The position numbers were made by a program, and so were the translations under genes. This document shows, in pieces, positions 9,302-17,042 of a stretch of 64,000 bases of DNA. Below the pieces are notes generated by a model. It worked only from the letters and a program-made list of their open reading frames with translations, did no database searches and was not told the DNA's origin. The stretch lies in the NCBI RefSeq assembly GCF_004028635.1, contig NZ_RQJW01000004.1:124001-188000 (forward strand), written 5' to 3'. Within the stretch, counting starts at the first letter, position 1, and every line of letters begins with the position of its first letter. This DNA comes from Streptomyces cyaneus. GTDB taxonomy: Bacteria > Actinomycetota > Actinomycetes > Streptomycetales > Streptomycetaceae.

Positions 9302-10245
9302 ATGCACGTGCGCACCTCACTCACCACCCTTGCGGTCGCCGCGGCCCTGCTGGCCGGCCCCCGCCTCCACCGCCACCGCCGCGACCACCCCCTCTCGGCA
9401 CCCGGCATCGCCAACCACTTCGACCTGGCGGCCTCACAGCAGCCCGAGAACATCACCGTCGGCCGCGCCGGATCGGCGTATCTGACCTTCTCCTTCGCTC
9501 GGCAGGTCGTCCGACTCGTCCCGGGCGGCCGAGTGCACCTCCTGGCCACCCTGCTGGCCCCGGCCAAGGCCAGCACCCCCAATCTGGGCAAGGCCTTCGT
9601 CGGCGGCATCGCCCGCAGCGACGACGGCACCCTGTACGTCACCTACCCCACCGGCACCGCGGACCTCACCGGCATCTGGGCCGTGCGCCCCGGCGGCCGG
9701 CCGCACCGCATCGCGGCCCTTCCCGCCGACGGCCTGCCCAACGGCCTCGCCCTCGACCAGCGCACCGGCCGGCTCTACGTCACCGACTCCGTGCACGGCG
9801 TCATCTACCGCGTCCCCGCAGGCGGCGGCAGAGCCACCGTCTGGGCCGACAACGCGGCCCTGCAGCCCACCACGTTCGCCGGCGCCAACGGGATCAAACT
9901 CCACAACGGAGCCGTCTGGGCGACGAACTCGGACCACGGCACGGTACTCCGTATCCCCGTCACCACTCGGGGTACCGCCGGCCCGGTCGAGGTCCGGGCC
10001 GAGGGCATCAGCCTCATCGACGACTTCACCTTCACCGGCCGCGCGACACCCTCCTCGCCGCGCGCAACAACAACGAAGTCGACCTGGTACGCCCCGACGG
10101 CACCCACACCGTCGTCCTCACCGCTGACGACGGCCTCCAGACGCCCACGTCCGTCGCGGTCCACGGCCACACGATGCACGTCCCCAGCGCCGCCTACCTC
10201 ACGAACAAGGACCCCAACCTGCTCGTCGCGCACCTCGACCGCTGA
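9302..10245 (+). pseudogene. secreted SMP-30/NHL-type beta-propeller protein, frameshifted
   Basis: The ATG at 9302 has an AGGAG eleven bases upstream and begins a signal peptide (MHVRTSLTTLAVAAALLAG). Around 9357-9400 the signal region is read out of phase: the other frame gives ASTATAATTP, and the original frame resumes at LSAPGIANHFD, so two compensating indels are likely. Propeller blades follow (ENITVGRAGSAYLTFSFA, RLYVTDSVHGVIYRVPAGGG). Near 10035-10045 one base is missing: DDFTFTG continues in another frame as DTLLAARNNNEVDLVRPDG to a TGA at 10243-10245. It is a paralogue-like partner of the propeller gene at 3722-4681. Confidence 0.75.
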
Positions 10246-10618
10246 CGCGGCCGCAAGCACATACCTCGCCCGTGCCGGTGCCGCGCCGACAGAGCCGGCA
10301 CCGGCACGGGCCGAACGGCAGGAAAGCCGTCCGCACACTCTCCTCGCCAACGAAGCCCAGGAACGGACATGTCCGAAACCCCCCAGACCAGCACCGCCAC
10401 CACGGACGACGCGCCCCGCTCTCCAAGGCAGGGCCGCCGCTCCAGCCGTCTGCCCCTCGTCCGTGTTCCCGCACCGGGACAACGCCATCATCCCGCGGTC
10501 GGCAGATCGCCAGGAGACGTCCGCCGAATTCGCCAACCGTGTCCGACAAGGGACACCATCCGCCAGTCATGGGCAAGCACGCGAGCTGCTCCGGACGGTC
10601 TGGCTAGGCGCTGGCAGC
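10246..10618 (+). other. gap with a broken gene start
   Basis: An ATG at 10369 has a good AGGAA site and begins MSETPQTSTATTDDA, but no frame continues convincingly afterwards. This may be the 5' end of a gene cut by the neighbouring integrase relic. Nothing else is recognisable. Confidence 0.3.
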
Positions 10619-11057
10619 CGGTCATGGTGAAACTCCCGTGGGAGAGCCCTCACGAACCTCAGAACGAACGGCAGCGCATCGACTGGGCTCCGCGTGCTTA
10701 CCCGCTGTTCCTGGCTACCCGGCAGCGGCGCGCATGCAACCGCGGCACTGGAACAGGCGTCTCCGGAAGCCCGCGCTCGCCTCCGCGGGACTTATCGGCA
10801 AAGTGGACCCCGATTCCGGCGGGAGCAAGTGGGAGCCGTAGCGCGAACTCGGCTTCCATGCCCTGCGCCACACCTGTGCCGGCGTCCAGCTCGAAGCCGG
10901 CGAGTCGATCGTCTCCCTCGCCCGCTGGCTAGGGCATGCCGACCCTGGCTTTACTCTGCGTACATACACGCACTTCATGCCCGACGCAGGCACGCGAGGT
11001 CGCGCCGCCATGGATGCTTGGTTCAGCGGGGAGGCGAACTCCCTGGAAACCCCCTGA
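10619..11057 (+). pseudogene. phage-type tyrosine integrase, C-terminal remnant
   Basis: Fragments of the catalytic domain are spread over more than one frame: VMVKLPWES near 10622, then WNRRLRKPALASAGLI to an in-frame TAG at 10839-10841, then RELGFHALRHTCAGVQLEAG, SIVSLARWLGHADPGFTLRT, YTHFMPDAG, ending TGA 11055. The HxLRH box, the LGH box and the nucleophile region TYTHFMP are all present, so the fragment is the end of a site-specific integrase. The N-terminal half is gone. It marks the right boundary of the decayed accessory region, 64 bp before the conserved DUF3046 gene. Confidence 0.8.
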
Positions 11058-11120
11058 CGGTCGTGCGGGGGTGTGAGGGGCAGGAAACGTGCAGGTCATT
11101 GCGGGTATGGAGCGGAATTC

Positions 11121-11315
11121 ATGCGGTTGACGGTCTTCTGGGAGCGGATGGCGGATCACTTCGGTCCGGGATACGCCGACACCTTCGCGCGCGACCACGT
11201 GATGACGGAGCTCGGCGGGCGCACGGTGCACGAGGCGCTGGACGCCGGCTGGGAGGCCAAGGACGTGTGGCGTGTGGTGTGCGCCGTCATGAACGTTCCG
11301 GGGGAGAAGCGCTGA
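11121..11315 (+). CDS. DUF3046 protein
   Basis: A 64-residue protein starting MRLTVFWERMADHFG and containing ARDHVMTELGGRTVHEALDA, AKDVWRVVCAVMNVP. This matches the small actinobacterial DUF3046 family commonly found just upstream of recA. The function is unknown. The in-frame upstream extension from 11073 is unlikely because family members begin at MRLT. It is the first core gene after the integrase relic. Confidence 0.85.
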   Translation: MRLTVFWERMADHFGPGYADTFARDHVMTELGGRTVHEALDAGWEAKDVWRVVCAVMNVPGEKR

Positions 11316-11346
11316 CCGGTCACGAAGATCGCAGGACGGCAGCCGG

Positions 11347-11369
11347 TTGTCGGTGGCGTGGGCGACACT
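11347..11369 (+). promoter_or_regulatory. RecA-NDp-like promoter of the AI-2E gene
   Basis: TTGTCGGTG, then exactly eight bases, then GACACT, six bases before the GTG at 11376. The actinobacterial LexA-independent damage promoter is TTGTCRGTG-N8-TANNNT. The upstream half matches fully; the -10 half has G instead of the first T. The spacing to GTG fits a leaderless message. Confidence 0.45.
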
Positions 11370-11375
11370 TGCTCC

Positions 11376-12647
11376 GTGGCACGCACTGACGAGACCGGGC
11401 AGCTCGCCCGGCACGGATCCCCGTTCGGCACGACGCCGCCCACCCGGCCTCCGGGCGAGGGCGCAGCCGGGCCGAGCAGCCGCATGCCGCGCTGGCTGCC
11501 GCGGGCCATGGTGCTCGCGCTGGCGCTCATCGGCGCGTTCCAGCTGGGCAGCTGGGCCTTTCACCAGCTCACGGCGCTGCTGATCAATATCCTCATCGCA
11601 TTCTTCCTGGCTCTGGCCATCGAGCCGGCGGTGAGCTGGATGGCCGCGCGCGGCATGCGTCGGGGGCTGGCCACCGGCATTGTCTTCCTCACCGTGATCA
11701 TCGTGTCCGCCGGGTTCGTGACGCTGATGGGGTCGATGCTCGCGGGTCAGATCATCAAGATCGTCGAGGATTTCCCGAACTACCTCGACTCCGTCATCAA
11801 CTGGATCAACACGCACTTCCACACCGACCTGCGCCGCGTGGACGTCCAGGAGGGCCTGCTGCGCTCCGACTGGCTGCGCAACTACGTCCAGAACAGCGCG
11901 ACCGGCGTCCTGGACGTGTCCGCCCAGGTCCTCGGCGGTCTCTTCCAGTTGCTGACGATCACGCTGTTCTCGTTCTACTTCGCCGCGGACGGCCCGCGAC
12001 TGCGCCGCGCACTGTGCTCCGTACTGCCGCCGGCCAGGCAGGCCGAGGTGCTGCGGGCGTGGGAGATCGCCGTCAACAAGACCGGCGGCTACCTGTACTC
12101 GCGCGGTCTGATGGCGCTGATCTCCGGTATAGCCCACTACATCCTGCTGGAGAGCCTGGACGTGCCGTACGCGCCCGTGCTCGCCGTGTGGGTCGGCCTG
12201 GTGTCGCAGTTCATCCCCACCATCGGCACGTATCTCGCGGGCGCCCTGCCCATGCTGATCGCCTTCACGGTCGATCCCTGGTACGCGCTGTGGGTGCTGA
12301 TCTTCGTCGTGGTCTACCAGCAGTTCGAGAACTATGTGCTGCAGCCCAAGCTGACCGCGAAGACCGTCGACATCCACCCCGCGGTCGCCTTCGGCTCGGT
12401 CATCGCGGGCACCGCCCTCCTCGGCGCGGTGGGCGCACTGATCGCCATCCCGGCGGTCGCCACGCTGCAGGCGTTCCTCGGGGCCTACGTGAAGCGGTAC
12501 GACGTCACGGACGACCCCCGGGTCCACGGGCATCGGGGACGGGGCACAGGCGGCAGCCTGTTCACGCGCGCGCGTGAGTTGTGGGTACGACGGCCGGGGG
12601 AGCAACCTTCGGCGGAGACGGGGAGTTCCGGGGAGAGCTCCGCCTGA
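11376..12647 (+). CDS. AI-2E family membrane transporter
   Basis: A 423-residue membrane protein of the AI-2E/PerM family. Hydrophobic segments lie at about residues 40-85, 95-120, 195-215 and 250-370, with family-like stretches SQFIPTIGTYLAGALPMLIA and QQFENYVLQPKLTAKTVDIH. These permeases are variously implicated in export or ion exchange; the substrate is unknown. I chose the GTG at 11376 (ARTDETGQLARH) over 11358 because a promoter-like element ends six bases before it. It lies between DUF3046 and recA. The C-terminal 60 residues are hydrophilic. Confidence 0.85.
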   Translation: MARTDETGQLARHGSPFGTTPPTRPPGEGAAGPSSRMPRWLPRAMVLALALIGAFQLGSWAFHQLTALLINILIAFFLALAIEPAVSWMAARGMRRGLATGIVFLTVIIVSAGFVTLMGSMLAGQIIKIVEDFPNYLDSVINWINTHFHTDLRRVDVQEGLLRSDWLRNYVQNSATGVLDVSAQVLGGLFQLLTITLFSFYFAADGPRLRRALCSVLPPARQAEVLRAWEIAVNKTGGYLYSRGLMALISGIAHYILLESLDVPYAPVLAVWVGLVSQFIPTIGTYLAGALPMLIAFTVDPWYALWVLIFVVVYQQFENYVLQPKLTAKTVDIHPAVAFGSVIAGTALLGAVGALIAIPAVATLQAFLGAYVKRYDVTDDPRVHGHRGRGTGGSLFTRARELWVRRPGEQPSAETGSSGESSA

Positions 12648-12723
12648 GGCCGGCTGCGGCTGCCGTCCAGGATTGAGCAGCCGTACTCAAGTCCGGATGG
12701 GCTCGACGTCGGAGGATGTGCCC

Positions 12724-13107
12724 ATGCTCGCGTGGGTCGTGGACGTCTTCATGGCGGTCTGGATCACAGCGCTCGATGTGCTGCTGCTGGCCGTGTACTG
12801 GTTCTGGGTGGGCCTCAAGCAATGGGCATCTGAAAGACGCGCCCTTGGCCCGCCAACGAGCCTCTACCTGGTGCTGACGATCGGGTCTGCCGGATTCACC
12901 GTGGTCGGCTTCGGGTTCTACCGGGCGGATCTGGTGGTGGCCGCCCTGTCTCAGCTCGTCGTGGCCGCAGCACTCCTGCTCGTTCTGTTGCTGGGGCTCG
13001 GCACCGAGTGTGCTCGCTGGGCCGCCAGGCGCTCGGAGCGGCGTCGTCTCGTGCGTGAACGCCGCGCTCGACCATCACCATCACCCTCGAGGACACCGGA
13101 CACGTAG
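12724..13107 (+). CDS. small membrane protein of unknown function
   Basis: A 127-residue protein beginning MLAWVVDVFMAVWITALDVL. Three hydrophobic segments lie at about residues 3-30, 45-65 and 72-95, followed by a basic cytoplasmic-type tail (ARRSERRRLVRERRA). GGAGG at 12711-12715 has ideal spacing to the ATG at 12724, which decides the start over 12697. Not recognised. A stable inverted repeat overlaps the stop codon. Confidence 0.65.
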   Translation: MLAWVVDVFMAVWITALDVLLLAVYWFWVGLKQWASERRALGPPTSLYLVLTIGSAGFTVVGFGFYRADLVVAALSQLVVAAALLLVLLLGLGTECARWAARRSERRRLVRERRARPSPSPSRTPDT

Positions 13108-13119
13108 TCTCGAGGGTGA
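13081..13119 (+). terminator. hairpin overlapping the stop of the small membrane protein gene
   Basis: Perfect 11-bp arms TCACCCTCGAG and CTCGAGGGTGA enclose a 17-base loop that contains the TAG stop. It lies just ahead of the recA promoter, so it probably insulates recA from upstream transcription. Confidence 0.55.
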
Positions 13120-13131
13120 CGCGTGGTGTGC

Positions 13132-13160
13132 TTGACACGAAAATCGAACATCCATTCTCA
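13132..13160 (+). promoter_or_regulatory. recA upstream promoter (LexA-controlled)
   Basis: TTGACA at 13132-13137 is a consensus -35. With a 17-base spacer the -10 would be TTCTCA at 13155-13160, a weak match. A LexA box lies between the two elements, as expected for an SOS promoter. Confidence 0.6.
13146..13157 (+). promoter_or_regulatory. LexA box upstream of recA
   Basis: GAAC-ATCC-ATTC flanked by TC on both sides. The actinobacterial consensus is GAAC-N4-GTTC, so there is one mismatch in the right half-site. It sits between the -35 and -10 elements, where LexA would block polymerase. Confidence 0.75.
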
Positions 13161-13255
13161 TGGAGGCTCCGGCGGGGAGCTCGGCGGGCAGTTCGCCACA
13201 GTTTCAATGGAGATGTGCCCGAGTTATCCACAGGCCGGACGGGCGTCGGGGCGCA

Positions 13256-13278
13256 TTGTCAGTGGCAGGCGTTAGCGT
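13256..13278 (+). promoter_or_regulatory. RecA-NDp (PafBC-type) promoter of recA
   Basis: TTGTCAGTG-N8-TAGCGT is a perfect match to the mycobacterial motif TTGTCRGTG-N8-TANNNT, which drives LexA-independent, DNA-damage-induced transcription through PafBC. Transcription would start near 13285, giving a short leader of about 37 bases before the recA ATG. Confidence 0.8.
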
Positions 13279-13321
13279 CTTTGACGTGAAGCGATCGACT
13301 CAAGCAAACCGGGTGGAACCC

Positions 13322-14449
13322 ATGGCAGGAACCGACCGCGAGAAGGCGCTCGACGCCGCGCTCGCACAGATTGAACGGCAATTCGGCAAGGGCGCGGTCA
13401 TGCGCATGGGCGAGCGGCCGAACGAGCCCATCGAGGTCATCCCCACCGGGTCGACCGCACTCGACGTCGCCCTCGGCGTCGGCGGCCTGCCGCGTGGCCG
13501 TGTGGTGGAGGTGTACGGCCCGGAGTCCTCCGGTAAGACGACCCTGACCCTGCACGCGGTGGCGAACGCCCAGAAGGCCGGCGGCCAGGTCGCCTTCGTG
13601 GACGCGGAGCACGCCCTCGACCCCGAGTACGCGAAGAAGCTCGGCGTCGACATCGACAACCTGATCCTGTCCCAGCCGGACAACGGCGAGCAGGCGCTGG
13701 AGATCGTGGACATGCTGGTCCGCTCCGGTGCCCTCGACCTCATCGTCATCGACTCCGTCGCGGCGCTCGTCCCGCGCGCGGAGATCGAGGGCGAGATGGG
13801 CGACAGCCACGTCGGTCTGCAGGCCCGTCTGATGAGCCAGGCCCTGCGGAAGATCACCAGCGCGCTCAACCAGTCCAAGACCACCGCGATCTTCATCAAC
13901 CAGCTCCGCGAGAAGATCGGCGTGATGTTCGGTTCCCCGGAGACCACGACGGGTGGCCGGGCGCTGAAGTTCTACGCCTCGGTGCGTATCGACATCCGCC
14001 GCATCGAGACCCTGAAGGACGGCACGGAGGCGGTCGGTAACCGCACCCGCTGCAAGGTCGTCAAGAACAAGGTCGCGCCGCCCTTCAAGCAGGCCGAGTT
14101 CGACATCCTCTACGGCCAGGGCATCAGCCGTGAGGGCGGCCTGATCGACATGGGTGTGGAGCACGGCTTCGTCCGCAAGGCCGGCGCCTGGTACACGTAC
14201 GAGGGCGACCAGCTCGGCCAGGGCAAGGAGAACGCGCGCAACTTCCTTAAGGACAACCCCGACCTGGCCAACGAGATCGAGAAGAAGATCAAGGAGAAGC
14301 TGGGCGTGGGCGTGCGTCCGCAGGAGCCGGCTGCCGAGCCCGGCGCGGACGCCGCGGTCTCCGCCACCCCGGACGACGCCGCGAAGACGGTGCCGGCTCC
14401 GGCGGCGGCCAAGGCGGCCAAGACCAAGGCCGCCGCAGCCAAGAGCTGA
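13322..14449 (+). CDS. recA: recombinase RecA
   Basis: A 375-residue RecA, the ATP-dependent strand-exchange protein that also triggers LexA self-cleavage. Visible motifs are Walker A GPESSGKT (residues 66-73), Walker B LIVIDSVAAL, loop L1 EGEMGDSHVGLQARLMSQ, the FINQLREKIGVMFGSPE region and the C-terminal domain. The last 50 residues are Ala/Lys/Pro-rich, as in other streptomycetes. The ATG at 13322 gives the canonical MAGTDREKALDAALAQIER. recX follows after three bases, so the two are one transcript. Two promoters are visible, one LexA-repressed and one of the RecA-NDp type. Confidence 0.98.
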   Translation: MAGTDREKALDAALAQIERQFGKGAVMRMGERPNEPIEVIPTGSTALDVALGVGGLPRGRVVEVYGPESSGKTTLTLHAVANAQKAGGQVAFVDAEHALDPEYAKKLGVDIDNLILSQPDNGEQALEIVDMLVRSGALDLIVIDSVAALVPRAEIEGEMGDSHVGLQARLMSQALRKITSALNQSKTTAIFINQLREKIGVMFGSPETTTGGRALKFYASVRIDIRRIETLKDGTEAVGNRTRCKVVKNKVAPPFKQAEFDILYGQGISREGGLIDMGVEHGFVRKAGAWYTYEGDQLGQGKENARNFLKDNPDLANEIEKKIKEKLGVGVRPQEPAAEPGADAAVSATPDDAAKTVPAPAAAKAAKTKAAAAKS

Positions 14450-14452
14450 CCC

Positions 14453-15454
14453 GTGACACGACGCACGGACTGGGCCGAGTACGCCGCCTACCCGGACGCT
14501 CCGCGTGAGCGGGCGAGAGGCGGCGACAGGGCCTCCTCCGGGAGGGGCGGTTCCACCTACGGAGGGGACGCGGCCCATGACACAGACGGGGGGAACGACG
14601 ACGGCACGGCGCCGTACGGCACGAGCGGGCCGTACGGGCGCTACGGGGGGCACGGCAAAGAGTCGGGCCTGACGTACGGCGACGAGTCGGGTCTGGCGTA
14701 CGGCGATGATCCGGGCCAGGGCGGGGCGGACGGCGAAGCGTGGCCGGAGGGCGGCTCGGCGTATGGCGCAGGAGCGCCCGGCAGGGCCGGCGGCGGTTCG
14801 CGCCGAAGCCGCGGCGGGGGCCGGGGCACGGATGGCTCGGGCGGCAGCGCCGCCTCCACCCCGCGCGGGCGTCGCCGGCGCGGCCGCACAGAGCCGTCCA
14901 GTCAGGACGGAGGCGCTTCTTCCTCGTCGAGGGCCGAGAAGGAGGCGCCCCCGGGGGACCCGGTGGAGCAGGCGCGGGCGATCTGTCTGCGTCTGCTCAC
15001 CGGGACCCCGCGCACGCGCAAGCAACTCGCGGACGCCCTGCGCAAGCGGGAGATCCCGGACGACGCCGCCGAGGAGGTGCTGTCGCGGTTCGAGGAGGTC
15101 GGTCTCATCAACGACAGTGCGTTCGCGGACGCCTGGGTGGAGTCCCGGCACCACGGCCGGGGACTGGCTCGACGTGCGCTTGCCCAAGAACTGCGGACCA
15201 AGGGCGTCGACTCCACACTGATCGACGCGGCCGTCGCCCAGCTGGACTCCGAGCAGGAGGAGACGACCGCACGCGAACTCGTCGCCCGCAAGCTCCGCTC
15301 GACGCGCGGCCTCGACCGCGACAAACGCCTGCGCCGCCTCGCGGGCATGCTCGCCCGCAAGGGCTACCCCGAGGGCATGGCCCTCCGGGTAGTCAGACAG
15401 GCCTTGGAGGAAGAGGGAGAGGACACGGAGTTCCTCGAGGACGAGGGGTTCTGA
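14453..15454 (+). CDS. recX: regulatory protein RecX with long disordered N-terminus
   Basis: A 333-residue protein. The RecX domain occupies about residues 165-325 (VEQARAICLRLLTGTPRTRK, then ADAWVESRHHGRGLARRALA, then LARKGYPEGMALRVVRQAL), with its three-helix repeats. RecX binds RecA filaments and limits their activity. The first 160 residues are Gly/Arg/Asp/Tyr-rich and disordered, with a near repeat SGLTYGDE / SGLAYGDD. That makes it about twice the usual RecX length. The GTG at 14453 starts three bases after the recA stop, indicating translational coupling. Confidence 0.93.
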   Translation: MTRRTDWAEYAAYPDAPRERARGGDRASSGRGGSTYGGDAAHDTDGGNDDGTAPYGTSGPYGRYGGHGKESGLTYGDESGLAYGDDPGQGGADGEAWPEGGSAYGAGAPGRAGGGSRRSRGGGRGTDGSGGSAASTPRGRRRRGRTEPSSQDGGASSSSRAEKEAPPGDPVEQARAICLRLLTGTPRTRKQLADALRKREIPDDAAEEVLSRFEEVGLINDSAFADAWVESRHHGRGLARRALAQELRTKGVDSTLIDAAVAQLDSEQEETTARELVARKLRSTRGLDRDKRLRRLAGMLARKGYPEGMALRVVRQALEEEGEDTEFLEDEGF

Positions 15455-15611
15455 ATCCGACGGCCCACGGCCACGGCACCGTATAGGCGCTGGTACAGGC
15501 GCTGAGGGTGGGTGCAGGGCCGGGGACTGCAGGATTCCGGCCCCGGACACGGTGGACGCGCGGGGGCGCCCATCGCGTTCGGGGCCGGGATCGCCGCCCC
15601 TTGGGCAGCTC
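15455..15611. other. convergent intergenic region
   Basis: This 157-bp space lies between the 3' ends of recX and the rhodanese gene. GGGCCGG near 15518 can pair with CCGGCCC near 15538, a weak bidirectional terminator candidate. No gene is seen. Confidence 0.35.
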
Positions 15612-16247
15612 CTAGGCCTCCGCCCCCACCCCCGGCGTCACCGGAAGTCCCTCCGCCCGCCAAGCCTGGAACCCCCCGACCAGGTCGGTCGCCCGGCGCA
15701 GTCCCAGTCGTCGTAGCGACTCCGCCGCGAGGCTGGACGCGTACCCCTCGTTGCAGATGACCACGACCCGCAAGTCGTGACTTGTGGCCTCGGGGGCGCG
15801 ATGGCTGCCCTGCGGATCGAGCCGCCACTCGAGTTCGTTGCGCTCGACGACCAGGGCGCCGGGGATCAGTCCGTCCCGCTCGCGCAGCGCCGCGTACCGG
15901 ATGTCGACCAGCAGAGCCTCGCCGGCCCGGGCAGCCTCGTACGCCTCCCGCGGCTCGATCCGCGTGTAGCCCGCACGCACCCGCTCCAGCAACTCGTCGA
16001 TGCCGACCGGCCGTTCATCCACGCTGCCCACGCCCACCTCTGCCTCGCCCCCGCCGATGGGCTGCTCGCTCACGCTGCCCGTCTTCGACGTACCCCCGCC
16101 GACCGGCCGTCCACTCACGCCGCTCGTCTTCGACTCACCCCGGCCGACCGGCTGCTCAGGCACGCCGCTCACCTTCGGCTCGCCGCCCCCGACAACCGGC
16201 CGTTCGCCCGAACCACGCACCGCAGACCCGACGACCGCCCCGCTCAC
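15612..16247 (-). CDS. rhodanese-domain protein with repetitive N-terminus
   Basis: A 211-residue protein. The C-terminal 125 residues form one rhodanese domain: IDELLERVRAGYTRIEPREA, LLVDIRYAALRERDGLIPGA, and the active-site loop ICNEGYASSLAA with the catalytic Cys. A role in sulfur transfer from cysteine breakdown is likely. The first 80 residues contain four degenerate 15-residue repeats around (E/G)(R/Q)PVGGGxSKTSGVS. The GTG start at 16247 overlaps the cysteine dioxygenase stop (GTGA), so the genes are co-translated. Confidence 0.88.
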   Translation of the reverse strand: MSGAVVGSAVRGSGERPVVGGGEPKVSGVPEQPVGRGESKTSGVSGRPVGGGTSKTGSVSEQPIGGGEAEVGVGSVDERPVGIDELLERVRAGYTRIEPREAYEAARAGEALLVDIRYAALRERDGLIPGALVVERNELEWRLDPQGSHRAPEATSHDLRVVVICNEGYASSLAAESLRRLGLRRATDLVGGFQAWRAEGLPVTPGVGAEA

Positions 16248-16825
16248 TGCCAGTCCTCCGGGCGTTCCACCTGCTCCAGACGCAGGACCGGTCCGCTGCG
16301 GCTGAAGCGGCGGATCTGCGGCAGGGGCGGGTAGTAGGCGTGCACGGAGATCGCATGCCGGCCGGCGGATTCGTTGAGGACCTCGTGCACATGGTGGTGG
16401 CCGAAGGAGCGGCCCTTTCCGGCCGGCAGCCGGCGTTCCCGGTCCACGTCGTCCGTCAGTTCCAGCGTCTTCCAGCCGTCGGCGGGCAACCGGACGGCGA
16501 GCGAGTTCTCCTTGAGCTCACCGGCCGCCGTCACGAAGGCCCCGACCGAGTCGGCATGGTCGTGCCAACCGGTGCCGGTCCCGGGCGGCCAGCCGATCAG
16601 CCAGGCCTCGCTGCCGCCGGGACCCTCGAGCCGTACCCAGGTTCGGCCCTCGGGATCGAGCGGCAACGAGGCAATCAAGTCGGCGTCGGCGGCGGTACGC
16701 CGTACGAAGTCGAGAAGGTCCGCCTGCGTCGGCGTGGACACCGGCCTGGAAACCGGCGTGGAGACCGCCGCGGAAACCTGCTGAGAAGCGGCAACGGCGG
16801 CAGGGGATGCGGGGGATACAGACAC
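16244..16825 (-). CDS. cysteine dioxygenase family protein
   Basis: A 193-residue cupin. It would oxidise L-cysteine to cysteine sulfinate, starting cysteine degradation. The iron-binding histidines are visible in GTGTGWHDHADSVGAF (HxH) and RSFGHHHVHEVLNES. The GTG at 16825 is chosen because AGGA lies eight bases upstream; longer in-frame versions run into leader sequence. The downstream rhodanese overlaps by four bases. A cysteine-rich leader ORF precedes it, so expression is likely tied to cysteine supply. Cysteine versus mercaptopropionate as substrate is not settled by sequence. Confidence 0.85.
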   Translation of the reverse strand: MSVSPASPAAVAASQQVSAAVSTPVSRPVSTPTQADLLDFVRRTAADADLIASLPLDPEGRTWVRLEGPGGSEAWLIGWPPGTGTGWHDHADSVGAFVTAAGELKENSLAVRLPADGWKTLELTDDVDRERRLPAGKGRSFGHHHVHEVLNESAGRHAISVHAYYPPLPQIRRFSRSGPVLRLEQVERPEDWQ

Positions 16826-16919
16826 GGGCACCGTCCTGATGAGAGTTCGCCAAGAGCGCGCGACAGCAGAGGCGACAAGGCGGCAGGCGTGGCGCGCGCG
16901 GAAGAAAGGGGATGCGAGT

Positions 16920-17006
16920 TCAGCAGGACGGACGACACACGCAGCCCGCATAGCGGACGAGGTCCATATGGACCCTCCGCCACAGGCGTACACAGGTGTC
17001 GGTCAT
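16920..17006 (-). CDS. cysteine-rich leader peptide of the cysteine dioxygenase operon
   Basis: An ATG at 17006 opens a 28-codon ORF ending AGCVCRPSC with a TGA at 16922-16920. A -10-like TGTACT ends seven bases before this ATG, so translation could be leaderless. An internal in-frame ATG at 16967, preceded by GGAGGG six bases away, would give MDLVRYAGCVCRPSC. Four of 28 residues are Cys, three of them clustered at the end. Leaderless polycysteine ORFs act as cysteine-responsive attenuators in mycobacteria. The position, 95 bases before a cysteine-degradation gene, fits the same role. Confidence 0.65.
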   Translation of the reverse strand: MTDTCVRLWRRVHMDLVRYAGCVCRPSC

Positions 17007-17013
17007 GGTCGGG

Positions 17014-17042
17014 AGTACACCATGACGGTGCGAACCGGTCAA
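17014..17042 (-). promoter_or_regulatory. promoter of the leader/cysteine dioxygenase operon
   Basis: On the minus strand TTGACC (17042-17037), a 17-base spacer and TGTACT (17019-17014). The start point would be about 17007, at the leader ORF ATG. Confidence 0.6.

Noticed and set aside
13224..13232. TTATCCACA resembling a DnaA box in the recA leader region
   Set aside because: A single copy, in an ordinary promoter region, with no cluster of boxes and no dnaA or dnaN nearby. Not evidence of an origin.
13259..15550. Long minus-strand ORF (763 codons) opposite recA-recX
   Set aside because: Composition is Arg/Gly/Ala/Val-biased, and it lies fully antisense to recA and recX; a shadow of high-GC codon use.
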